This document shows positions 7,139-14,682 of a stretch of DNA of 24,305 nucleotides, piece by piece (within the stretch, counting starts at the first letter, position 1; every line of letters starts with the position of its first letter). Source of the DNA: an uncultured Oscillibacter sp. Lineage in GTDB: Bacteria > Bacillota > Clostridia > Oscillospirales > Oscillospiraceae. The position numbers and the translations under genes were made by a program. The stretch covers positions 1-24,305 of the forward strand of contig CAMXNV010000007.1 in the NCBI GenBank assembly GCA_947245315.1, read 5' to 3'. The notes beneath the pieces are model-generated. The model was not told the DNA's origin, made no database searches, and worked only from the letters and a program-made list of their open reading frames with translations.

Positions 7139-7954
7139 TCAGCCTCCCTTGCTCCGAATGGCCTTTACGATGTCCATAAAGTCCTTGACTCTGTGCTCGT
7201 CCGTCAGGTTTTCGAACTTTCCGTCCACCTTGAAGGTGGTGCCGACCACCGCGCCGTCCGCTATGGACAGGAGCCCTTCAATGGTGTTGGGACGGCAGCC
7301 GGTATTCGCGAACACCGGCGTGTCCTTGGCGGCGCTCTTGGCCCGTTTGAGAATCTCGGGGTCCGTGGCGCTTCCGGCGGTGGCCCCGGAGACGCAGAGA
7401 ATGTCCGGGCGGCAGTTGAAAATGGTGGTGGACGCGATGGACTCAATGCTGCGGTCCGTGAGATATTGGGCGGCCTCCGGGACGATGTTGAAGAGCAGCC
7501 GCACATTGTCCGCGCCGATGGCCCGCTGGTGCCGGATTACCTCGCCGCAGTTCGTATTCCACAGGCCGAAGTCGCTGGCGTAGACGCCGGTGAAAATCTC
7601 CCGCACGAATGTTGCCTCCACGGCGACGGCGAGGTCCAGAGAGGCGATGGGGTCCCACAGGCAGTTGACGCCGTAGGGGACTTCGATCTCGTCCATCAGC
7701 TGCCCGATCACCCGGGCCATGGAGGCCACCGTCTCGGGCCGCACCTTTGTGAGATAAGGCAGGCTGAACTCGTTGCTGAACATCACGGCGTCCACGCCGC
7801 CCTTTTGCAGGCTCAGCAGGTCGTGCCGGCATTTGTCCAGCACCTCCTTCATGCCCTTCTCGCTGTTATAGTACGGGTCTCCCGGCATGGCCTGCATGTG
7901 GCACATCGCAATAATCGGCTTGTCCGTATGGAACACTTCATTGATCCAGCTCAT
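7139..7954 (-). CDS. BtpA/SgcQ family TIM-barrel protein
   Basis: This 271-residue soluble protein belongs to the BtpA/SgcQ family, a predicted TIM barrel. Cyanobacterial BtpA affects photosystem I accumulation, and SgcQ is encoded in the uncharacterised E. coli sgc sugar cluster. The reaction is unknown. Visible motifs are IAMCHMQAMPGDP (15-27) at the first strand, GGVDAVMFSNEFSLPY (52-67), GVNCLWDP (95-102), FANTGCRP (215-222) and ADGAVVGTTFK (232-242). The last two resemble the phosphate-gripping end of TIM barrels. It is the last gene of the operon, starting four bases after the kinase stop, with its GGAGGT site inside the end of the kinase gene. Since the cluster has a kinase but no evident aldolase, isomerase or epimerase, this protein may act on the phosphorylated product; that is inference. 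Confidence 0.88.
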   Translation of the reverse strand: MSWINEVFHTDKPIIAMCHMQAMPGDPYYNSEKGMKEVLDKCRHDLLSLQKGGVDAVMFSNEFSLPYLTKVRPETVASMARVIGQLMDEIEVPYGVNCLWDPIASLDLAVAVEATFVREIFTGVYASDFGLWNTNCGEVIRHQRAIGADNVRLLFNIVPEAAQYLTDRSIESIASTTIFNCRPDILCVSGATAGSATDPEILKRAKSAAKDTPVFANTGCRPNTIEGLLSIADGAVVGTTFKVDGKFENLTDEHRVKDFMDIVKAIRSKGG

Positions 7955-7957
7955 GTT

Positions 7958-9511
7958 TTACCTCCAACCTTTCGTTCCCGAATCGATTCGTTCCCCGAGC
8001 TTATGCATCAAGTCCCGGTTTCGCTGGTACAGCTGCTGATATAGCTCCTTGTAGGGGGCGTATTGGGCGTGGCGCTCCGGATCCGGCTCCGTGACGTACT
8101 TCACCTTCACCATCTTCTTGATTTCCGCCGGGGAGGCGATGGCGCCGGTTCCCAGGCCGGCCATCAGCGCGTCCCCATAGGAGGCCCCCACGGCGACCTC
8201 GGGGATGATCTGCCGGATGCCGCAGATATCGCTGACAAGCTGCATCCACAGCGGCGATTTCGTGCCCCCGCCCACCGCCGTGACCGTGCGGACCGGCAGC
8301 CCGGCCCTCCGCATCAGGTCCAAATTCTGGTCGATGCCGTAGCCGATGCCCTCCAGGGCGGCGTGTACCAGGTGCCCCCGGCTGTGCCGCAGCGTCAGGC
8401 CGAAGAAGACGCCCCGGGCCGCCGGGTCCTGGAAGGGCATCCGCTCCCCCAGGAAGTAGGGCAGGCAGATCAGCCCGTCGCTGCCCAGGGGAATGCCCTC
8501 CGCCTCCGCGAAGAGGGCGGTGTAGGCGTTGATCCCCTCCGCCGCCTGGCGCTCCACCAGATCCGGCGCCAGGTTGTCCAGAAGCCAGCGGGTGAGGGAG
8601 CCGGTGGTGGCCATGCCGCCGGTGTAGGAGTACAGGCCGTCCAGGGTATAGTGTCCCGCCCACCAGCCGGTGTCCTCCCGCAGGACATTGGTCACGGAGG
8701 CGAAGAAGGCCGTGGACCCGTACATCAGCATGGTGTCCCCTGGCTCCACCACGCCCACGCTGACCGCCTCGGCTCCGGCGTCCGTGGTGCCGCAGATCAC
8801 GGCCGTGCCCTCCGCCAGGCCGGTTTCCGCGGCGGCGGCGGCCGTGACGCGCCCGATGACGGAATAGGTGCTCTCCGCGATGGCGGGCAACTTCTCCCTG
8901 GGGCACACCAGGCGGCAGCCCTCCTCGTCCCAGGTCATCGTGGCGGGGTCAAGCATGGGACAAGCGCTCCGGGCGGAGTACTTGTCCACGTAATATTCGC
9001 CGGTCAGGCGGGCCGTGAGAAAGCCGGAGGCGATGGTGAAATGGCTGGCCCGCTCGTAGATCTCCGGCTCGTTTTCCTTGATCCAGAGAATCTTCGGGCC
9101 GAAGTGCTCTACGCAGAGGGGGCCGCCCGCCCGCTTGATCCCCTCGGGGCCCAGCGCCCGGTTGAGGGCCTCCGCCTGGGCGACGCAGCGGGTGTCGATG
9201 CCGTAGAGGATGGCGTTGCGCAGGGGAGTGCAATGCGCATCCACCGGGGTGATGGCCGCCATGATGGTGCTGATCCCCACGGCGGCGATTTGCCCGGCGG
9301 ACACGCCGGACTGGGCCAGCAGCTCTTGGACCGTCGCTTTGAGGGCCTCCCACCAGTCCTCAATGGGATCGTGCTCCGCGAAGCCGGGGGCCGGGGAGCG
9401 CAGCTTGTGGGGCTTCGCCGCCATGGCGATCACCCGGCCCTGGAAATCGCAGAGGACGCCCTTGGATTCGTAGGTGCCGGCGTCAAAACCAAATAGATAT
9501 TTTTGTTCCAT
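7958..9511 (-). CDS. FGGY-family carbohydrate kinase (xylulokinase-like)
   Basis: This 517-residue cytoplasmic enzyme should phosphorylate a sugar or sugar-like substrate with ATP. The N-terminal FGGY domain begins with the phosphate-binding motif GFDAGTYESKG (8-18). The catalytic base is probably Asp244 in CGTTDAGAEAVSVG. The C-terminal domain contains LPYFLGERMPFQDPAARG and the adenosine motif TAVGGGTKSPLWMQLVSDI. Length is normal for the family. The frame allows a GTG at 9517, but the ATG at 9511 sits better with AAGGA upstream. It starts 14 bases after the first M42 gene and is followed four bases later by the SgcQ-like gene, in a tight operon. Substrate cannot be deduced: family members act on xylulose, ribulose, fuculose, glycerol or autoinducer-2, among others. 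Confidence 0.92.
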   Translation of the reverse strand: MEQKYLFGFDAGTYESKGVLCDFQGRVIAMAAKPHKLRSPAPGFAEHDPIEDWWEALKATVQELLAQSGVSAGQIAAVGISTIMAAITPVDAHCTPLRNAILYGIDTRCVAQAEALNRALGPEGIKRAGGPLCVEHFGPKILWIKENEPEIYERASHFTIASGFLTARLTGEYYVDKYSARSACPMLDPATMTWDEEGCRLVCPREKLPAIAESTYSVIGRVTAAAAAETGLAEGTAVICGTTDAGAEAVSVGVVEPGDTMLMYGSTAFFASVTNVLREDTGWWAGHYTLDGLYSYTGGMATTGSLTRWLLDNLAPDLVERQAAEGINAYTALFAEAEGIPLGSDGLICLPYFLGERMPFQDPAARGVFFGLTLRHSRGHLVHAALEGIGYGIDQNLDLMRRAGLPVRTVTAVGGGTKSPLWMQLVSDICGIRQIIPEVAVGASYGDALMAGLGTGAIASPAEIKKMVKVKYVTEPDPERHAQYAPYKELYQQLYQRNRDLMHKLGERIDSGTKGWR

Positions 9512-9525
9512 GGCCACCCATCCTT

Positions 9526-10614
9526 TTACCTTGAAAAGTCGTAGTCCTTCAAATTTTGGGCCGCCAGCTCCGCCAGCCAGAGGACCAGTTGCCGGACGTC
9601 GTTCAGGTCCATGACCTCGCAGGGGCCGTGAGAATACCGGCGGGGAGCGCCCAGGTCAATGGACTTGACCCCGGTGCCCTCCAGCTGTACATAGCTCAGG
9701 TCCGTCAGGCCGCCGATCAGGGCCCGCCGCTGGAAGGCCACCCCCGCCTGGGCGGCGCACTGCTCCATCAGCCGCACCATGGCGGGATGGGGGATGGCGC
9801 CGTTCAGCGTGCCCCGCCCGTGGAAGTTGTAGTGGCTGAGCACCGGCCCGCCGCTCAGGCGTCCGGGGGACTGACCCTTCAGGTCCGGCGTGTCGGCGGC
9901 GCTCCCGCCGTCGATGCCCACCGCGATGTCCGGCTTTACCGTCCGGGAGGCCACCATGGCGCCCCGGAGGTTGTACTCCTCCAGCACCGTGCCCACCAGC
10001 CAGATCGTGCCGGAGGGCCGCCGCTCCTTGAGAATATCGCTCAGGGCCAGCAGCGTAGCGCAGCCGGAGCGGTTGTCAAAGGCGCTGCCCAGCACCCGGC
10101 TGCCCAGGAGCTTTTGGTACTTGGGCCTGTAGATGACCGGGCTGCCCACGTCGATGCCCAGGGCCAGCACCTCCTCCCGGCTGGACGCGCCGATGTCCAC
10201 AAACAAGCGGGTGTACTTGTCCACCACGTACTTTTCCTCCGGCGGCGTCACATGGTGGGCCTTCATGGCGATCACGCCGTCCAGCCAGCGGCCGTCCCGG
10301 GTCCCGATTTGGATTTCCGTGGCGGGGAGCGCCTTCTCGGGGATGCCGCCCAGGCGCTCCAGGCGGATAAAGCCGTCGTCTTCTATGCAGCGGACGATAA
10401 AGCCCAGGCTGTCCATGTGGGCGAAGATCATCACCACCGGCGCGCCGGGGTCGGTTCCCTCGATTTTGGCCATGCAGTTGCCCAGGGCGTCCGTCCGGAC
10501 CTCGAAGCCGTTGTCCTCGAAATGCCGCGCCATATAGCGGCACACCGGCTGTTCATGTCCGGAGAGGCCGGGGAGCAGGCACAGCTCCCGCAGGTAGGTT
10601 TCCAGATGCTCCAT
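9526..10614 (-). CDS. M42 family metallopeptidase, SgcX/FrvX-like (paralog 1)
   Basis: This 362-residue protein belongs to the M42 family of cobalt/zinc aminopeptidases that form large tetrahedral (TET) particles; E. coli SgcX and FrvX are relatives encoded in sugar clusters. All expected metal and catalytic residues can be seen: His66 and Asp68 (FAHMDSLGF), Asp180 (AFDNRSG), Glu212-Glu213 (GTVLEEYNLRGA), Asp235 (GIDGGS) and His329 (YSHGPCE). Length fits the family. The start has AAAGGAG upstream. It is strongly similar throughout to the gene immediately upstream (10631-11725), so the pair arose by tandem duplication. Whether it cleaves peptides, aminoacyl sugars or something else cannot be told; older databases label some relatives endoglucanase on weak grounds. 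Confidence 0.93.
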   Translation of the reverse strand: MEHLETYLRELCLLPGLSGHEQPVCRYMARHFEDNGFEVRTDALGNCMAKIEGTDPGAPVVMIFAHMDSLGFIVRCIEDDGFIRLERLGGIPEKALPATEIQIGTRDGRWLDGVIAMKAHHVTPPEEKYVVDKYTRLFVDIGASSREEVLALGIDVGSPVIYRPKYQKLLGSRVLGSAFDNRSGCATLLALSDILKERRPSGTIWLVGTVLEEYNLRGAMVASRTVKPDIAVGIDGGSAADTPDLKGQSPGRLSGGPVLSHYNFHGRGTLNGAIPHPAMVRLMEQCAAQAGVAFQRRALIGGLTDLSYVQLEGTGVKSIDLGAPRRYSHGPCEVMDLNDVRQLVLWLAELAAQNLKDYDFSR

Positions 10615-10630
10615 CCTATCGCCGCTCCTT

Positions 10631-11725
10631 TCAACGGGAAAAATCCGTGCCGCCGGTGAGGGAGTCCGCCATGGCGGCCACGACCACCGTCAGCTGTTCC
10701 AGGTCCGCCAGGTCGGCGGCCTCGCAGGGGCTGTGGGCGTACCGCATGGGGAAGCCCAGGTCAATGCCGGGGATGCCGGAGCCCTCCAGCTCCAGATAGC
10801 TCATATCCGTCAGCCCTCCGATTCCGGCCCTCCGCTGGAGCGTCACTCCCGTCCGTTCCGCCGCCGCCTCCGCCAGGCGCACCATGGCGGGATGGGGGAT
10901 GGTGCCGTTCAGCGTGCCCCGGCCGTGGAAGTTGTAGAGGTCCATGGTGGGGCCCCGGCCCATGGTGACATGCCCGGTGCCGCGCAGGTCCGGCGTGTCG
11001 CAGCAGCCGCCGCCGTCCAGGCAGATCGCCGCGCTGGGCTTCACGGTGCGGGAGGCCACCATGGCGCCCCGGAGGTTGTACTCCTCCAGCACGGTGCCCA
11101 CCAGCCAGACCGTGGCCTCCCGGCGGTTCGCCGTCAGTTTGTGGGCCAGCTCCAGCAGCGCCGCGCAGCCGCCCCGGTTGTCCAGGAAGCTGCCCAGCAC
11201 CCGGGTGCCCTGGAGTCTCCGGAACCTGGGCTTGTAGATGACCGGGCTGCCCACGTCGACGCCCAGATCCAGCACCTCCTGCCGGCTGGACGCGCCGATG
11301 TCCACGAACAGGCTGGTGTACTTGTCCACGACGTATTTTTCCTCGGGAGGCGTCACGTGATGGGCCTTCATGCCGATCACGCCCTCCAGCCAGCGGCCGT
11401 CCCGGGTTCCCACCTGGATTTCCGTGGTGGGCAGGGCCTTTTCCGGAATGCCGCCCAGGCGCTCCAGGCGGATAAAGCCGTCGTCCTCGATACAGCGGAC
11501 GATGAAGCCCAGGCTGTCCATATGGGCGAAGATCATCAGCACCGGCGCGCTGGGCTCGGTTCCCTCGATTTTGGCCATGCAATTGCCCAGGGTGTCGGTC
11601 ACCGGGGACAGGCCGCAGCGGGCGAACTCCTCCGCCAGCAGGCGGCAGACCGGCTGCTCAAATCCGGCCAGGCCCGGCGTGAGGACCAGGCGCTCTAAAA
11701 AACCTTCCAATCGTTTCAGTTCCAT
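10631..11725 (-). CDS. M42 family metallopeptidase, SgcX/FrvX-like (paralog 2)
   Basis: This 364-residue protein is the second member of the tandem M42 pair. Active-site residues are intact: His68 and Asp70 (FAHMDSLGF), Asp182 (FLDNRGG), Glu214-Glu215 (GTVLEEYNLRGA), Asp237 (CLDGGG) and His331 (YAHSPCE). The stretch from residue 68 to about 190 is nearly the same as in paralog 1, while the N-terminus and the segment after Asp237 (GGCCDTPDLRGTGHVTMG) differ most. The frame extends to a GTG at 11734; I prefer the ATG at 11725 because it aligns with the paralog's start, though neither has a strong ribosome site. It begins about 96 bases after the DeoR regulator gene. Both copies look functional, which suggests a mixed complex or divided specificity. 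Confidence 0.92.
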   Translation of the reverse strand: MELKRLEGFLERLVLTPGLAGFEQPVCRLLAEEFARCGLSPVTDTLGNCMAKIEGTEPSAPVLMIFAHMDSLGFIVRCIEDDGFIRLERLGGIPEKALPTTEIQVGTRDGRWLEGVIGMKAHHVTPPEEKYVVDKYTSLFVDIGASSRQEVLDLGVDVGSPVIYKPRFRRLQGTRVLGSFLDNRGGCAALLELAHKLTANRREATVWLVGTVLEEYNLRGAMVASRTVKPSAAICLDGGGCCDTPDLRGTGHVTMGRGPTMDLYNFHGRGTLNGTIPHPAMVRLAEAAAERTGVTLQRRAGIGGLTDMSYLELEGSGIPGIDLGFPMRYAHSPCEAADLADLEQLTVVVAAMADSLTGGTDFSR

Positions 11726-11821
11726 TGATATCACCAGTTCCGCCGCGGGACGCCCGGCCCGAAGAGAGGCCTCCGGCGTTCCGCCGCTCCTTTCTTGTGA
11801 GAATTATTTGGACCCATCTTA

Positions 11822-12613
11822 TCAGCCGGGGCTCTCCTGCCGTCCGGTTCCGGGCGTGAGAATCTTGACGCCCGCCTGGGTAAAGAGCTCCCGGTTCTGC
11901 GCGGAGATCCGGTCCGTGACCAGCACGTTGATGTCCGAGATATCGCACACGTGGACAAAGACCTCCTTGTTGTGCTTGCTGCTGTCCAGGACGGCGATGA
12001 CCTGCTCCGAAACCGCCATCATCTCCCGCTTGATGCCCGCCTCGATCAGCGTGCGGTTTGAGACGCCCCGGTAGGGGTCGATGGCGTCGCAGCCCATGAA
12101 GAGCTTGTTGACCTTGATCTGCCGGAGAAAGTTCAGGGTTTCAATTCCGCAGCAGGTGAAGGTGCTGGCCTCCACCGTTCCCCCGGTCATAATCAGGGTG
12201 ACGTTCCCCCGGATATCCGAGGCGATGACGGCCCCCACCTGGATGTCGTTGGTGATCACGGTCACCTTTTTGCTGCGCAGGGCCCGGGCCACCTCCAGGG
12301 TGGTGGTGCCGGAGTCGATGAGGACCACGTCGTTTTCCTGGACCATGTCCGCGGCCAGCTTCCCGATGATGCGCTTTTCCGCGCTGTTCAGCCGGATTTT
12401 GCTCTGCGAGGGAATTTCCAAGTTGATGCGGTCCGCGATGGCCAGGGCGCCGCCGTGTACCTTGATGACCAGCCCCTGCTTGTCCAGTTCGTTGATATCG
12501 GCGCGGATCGTGACCATGGAGGTCCGAAACAGGCGGCTCAGCTCTTTTGTGCGGACCTCTTTGTGGCTGTTGATGTATTGCAGGATTTTGTCTTGACGCT
12601 CTTGCTGGAACAA
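11822..12613 (-). CDS. DeoR/GlpR family transcriptional regulator
   Basis: This 263-residue protein is a probable repressor of the operon in which it lies. The N-terminal winged helix-turn-helix covers about residues 6-57, with VRTKELSRLFRTSMVTIRAD (20-39) as the recognition part and KVHGGAL ending the domain. The C-terminal DeoRC effector domain has DSGTTTLEVARAL (100-112), the usual phosphosugar-binding loop, followed by VTVITNDIQV and LIMTGGTV. The start codon is TTG at 12613, supported by AGGAGG eight bases upstream and by the MFQQERQDKIL opening, which is typical of the family. A phosphorylated sugar made by the FGGY kinase is a likely inducer. The gene lies mid-operon, between the permeases and the peptidases, like sgcR being linked to sgcX/sgcQ in E. 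coli. Confidence 0.92.
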   Translation of the reverse strand: MFQQERQDKILQYINSHKEVRTKELSRLFRTSMVTIRADINELDKQGLVIKVHGGALAIADRINLEIPSQSKIRLNSAEKRIIGKLAADMVQENDVVLIDSGTTTLEVARALRSKKVTVITNDIQVGAVIASDIRGNVTLIMTGGTVEASTFTCCGIETLNFLRQIKVNKLFMGCDAIDPYRGVSNRTLIEAGIKREMMAVSEQVIAVLDSSKHNKEVFVHVCDISDINVLVTDRISAQNRELFTQAGVKILTPGTGRQESPG

Positions 12614-12644
12614 CCTGTTCGCCTCCTATCCGGGAACGCCCGCG

Positions 12645-13679
12645 CTATGGTTTCTTTTGATGCCGCCTTGCCAGCTCCCGAAGGCTCTGCTTCCGCTTGA
12701 GCTCTTGGGAGAGATACTCCAGGCTCAGGACCACGATCAGCAGCAGGCCCCAGGTGAACTCCTTGAAGTACCCGCCCAGGCGCAGCATGTTGAAGCCGCT
12801 GGACAGGAATTGCAGCGCCGCCAGGGACAACACCATGCAGGACACCTTGGCGAAGCCCCCGTTGGGATTCGTGGCCCCCAGCACCGCGCAGAGGATGGCC
12901 TGGAAGGTGTAGGTCAGGGCGTAGTCCGACTTGGCCGTATCCGTCCGGGCCAGGATCTCCAGGCCGCACAGGGCGCAGACGACGCCGCTGTAGAGGTACG
13001 CCTTCACCAGGACCCGGTTGACATTGATGCCGGTGTAGTGGCTGGCCTTCGCGTTGGAGCCCACCATCCGCACGTCGAAGCCGAACTGCGTCCGGTTCAG
13101 AATCAGGGCGGTGGCCAAAATAGTCAGAATCAGCAGCCACAGCATGTACGGCAGGCCCAGGAGGGTGTGGTTCCCGAAATAGGTAAACTCCGCCGGGGTC
13201 TTGGACACGGTTTTCCCCTCTGTGAGAATGATGCCGATCCCCATGAAGATGGACGAGGTGGCCATTGTGACCAGCATGGGCGGCACGCTGAAATTCGCCA
13301 CCACCAGGCCGTTGATGAGGCCGCAGGCCGCGCCCACGGCCAGGGCCGCCGCAATCCCGCCCAGGATATACACCCACGCGCCGGGGCCGGAGATTCCCTG
13401 TTCCACGGCGCCGTGCATGATGTAGGCGGCCACGATGCAGCAGAGGTTTCCGATGGAGACGATGGACAGGTCCCGGCCTCCGGTAATCATGACCATCATC
13501 ATGGCCAGGGAGTAAAAGCCCAGCTCCGGAATCTGATAGCCCATGGAGGTGAAGTTCGTCTCCCGGAGGAACAGCTGGGGCCGCAGGATGGACATGGCGG
13601 CAAAGATGAAGGCCGTTACCGCCAGCATGCGCATGAAATCCTTGTCTTTCCAAGGGCTGAAGCGTTTACGCTCCCTCAT
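12645..13679 (-). CDS. Ribose-type ABC transporter permease (second permease)
   Basis: This 344-residue polytopic membrane protein is of the RbsC/LsrC/LsrD type (BPD_transp_2 family). It shows the family signature MVMITGGRDLSIVSIGN (usual form GGIDLSVGS), then hydrophobic segments such as AWVYILGGIAAALAVGAACG and LGLPYMLWLLILTILATALI, the loop RMVGSNAKASHYTGINVNR between helices, and a last helix FTWGLLLIVVLSLEYL. The frame is open to 13733, but ATG 13679 has GGGGGAG six bases upstream. It overlaps the end of the preceding permease gene by 14 bases, so translation is coupled. With the other permease it would form a heterodimeric channel, as in Lsr and other two-permease systems. Position 2 of the substrate loop (Arg instead of Ile in GGRDLS) differs from the usual motif. 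Confidence 0.92.
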   Translation of the reverse strand: MRERKRFSPWKDKDFMRMLAVTAFIFAAMSILRPQLFLRETNFTSMGYQIPELGFYSLAMMMVMITGGRDLSIVSIGNLCCIVAAYIMHGAVEQGISGPGAWVYILGGIAAALAVGAACGLINGLVVANFSVPPMLVTMATSSIFMGIGIILTEGKTVSKTPAEFTYFGNHTLLGLPYMLWLLILTILATALILNRTQFGFDVRMVGSNAKASHYTGINVNRVLVKAYLYSGVVCALCGLEILARTDTAKSDYALTYTFQAILCAVLGATNPNGGFAKVSCMVLSLAALQFLSSGFNMLRLGGYFKEFTWGLLLIVVLSLEYLSQELKRKQSLRELARRHQKKP

Positions 13680-14682
13680 GATTCGCTCCCCCCTTTCTCC
13701 GAGGCTTGCGGCCGGAGCCGGCCATCTGCACAATCAGTCCGATAAAGATGAAGAGTCCGGAGACCGCCTGCTGGAAATAGGACGGCACGCCCAGCATGAT
13801 GAGGTTGCCGGTGATGAACTGGAGGAGAAACACGCCCAGCAGCGTTCCCAGTACGGAGCCCCGGGCCTTTTTCTGGGAGCCCATGCCCAATACCACCGCG
13901 GCGATGGAATTCAGCTCCTTGCCCACCAGGTCGGCGGGAATCGGAAGGCTGCACCGGGCCGCCGCGTCGTGCATCACGCCGCCCACGCCGCAGATGACGC
14001 CCGCTATGACGAAGACCAGGAACCGGACCTGGGAGACGTTGATCCCCGCCCGGCGGGCCGCGTCCACATCTCCGCCGATGGCGTACACCTGGCGGCCGAA
14101 GTTGGTGTATTGCAGGATCAAATGCATCGCCGCGTACATGACCGCCATAAAGACCACCACCACATGCAGCTGGGCCTCGATCCCGTCGGCGTAGGTGGCC
14201 GTATGGAGGTAGGTCATGCCCAGCTTGGTGACCTGGTGGGGGAGGACGTAGATGTACGACGTGCTGATAAAGGCCAGCAGCAGGCCCTTGAGCAGGGACT
14301 GCGTGCCCAGGGTTGTGATGAAGGGCTGGAGGTTCAGCTTGTCAATGAGCACCCAGTTGAAAAGCTGGAGCAGGACGGCGATGCAGACGGCCGCCAGAAA
14401 GATGAAAAGGACCGGCGTGTCCAATTTGCCGTTTTCCGTGAGGTAGAACATCACAACATAGGAGGAAAACGCGCCGATCATGCCGAAGGACATGTCGAAG
14501 CCCCCGCAGCACATGACCAGCATGATGGAGAGGGCAAAGATGGCCGGGATGGCGCTGGAGCGGATCAGGGAGTAAAAATTGGCGAGGGTGAGAATTTGGG
14601 GATTGACGAGGCTGAAAAGCAGGACCGCCGCCACAAACAAGAGGAACAGCAGCGCCTCGTTGTGCTTCAAAAGCCTTTTCAC
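13666..14682 (-). CDS. Ribose-type ABC transporter permease (first permease)
   Basis: This 338-residue polytopic membrane protein is of the RbsC family. Motifs are LSIMLVMCCGGFDMSFGMIG (family GGIDLSVGS region), LLQLFNWVLIDKLNLQPFIT-type helix and loop, QVYAIGGDVDAARRAGINV (the cytoplasmic loop that meets the ATPase) and GSVLGTLLGVFLLQFI near the end. The start codon overlaps the stop of the ATPase gene as ATGA (14679-14682), and its end overlaps the next permease gene by 14 bases. Such overlaps indicate one tightly coupled transport unit. It is clearly different in sequence from the second permease, so the channel is predicted to be a heterodimer. Substrate is unknown. Confidence 0.93.
   Translation of the reverse strand: MKRLLKHNEALLFLLFVAAVLLFSLVNPQILTLANFYSLIRSSAIPAIFALSIMLVMCCGGFDMSFGMIGAFSSYVVMFYLTENGKLDTPVLFIFLAAVCIAVLLQLFNWVLIDKLNLQPFITTLGTQSLLKGLLLAFISTSYIYVLPHQVTKLGMTYLHTATYADGIEAQLHVVVVFMAVMYAAMHLILQYTNFGRQVYAIGGDVDAARRAGINVSQVRFLVFVIAGVICGVGGVMHDAAARCSLPIPADLVGKELNSIAAVVLGMGSQKKARGSVLGTLLGVFLLQFITGNLIMLGVPSYFQQAVSGLFIFIGLIVQMAGSGRKPRRKGGANHEGA

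Noticed and set aside
9526..11725. Naming the M42 proteins endo-1,4-beta-glucanases
   Set aside because: Some databases carry that label for relatives, but the visible residues are those of M42 metal-dependent aminopeptidases.
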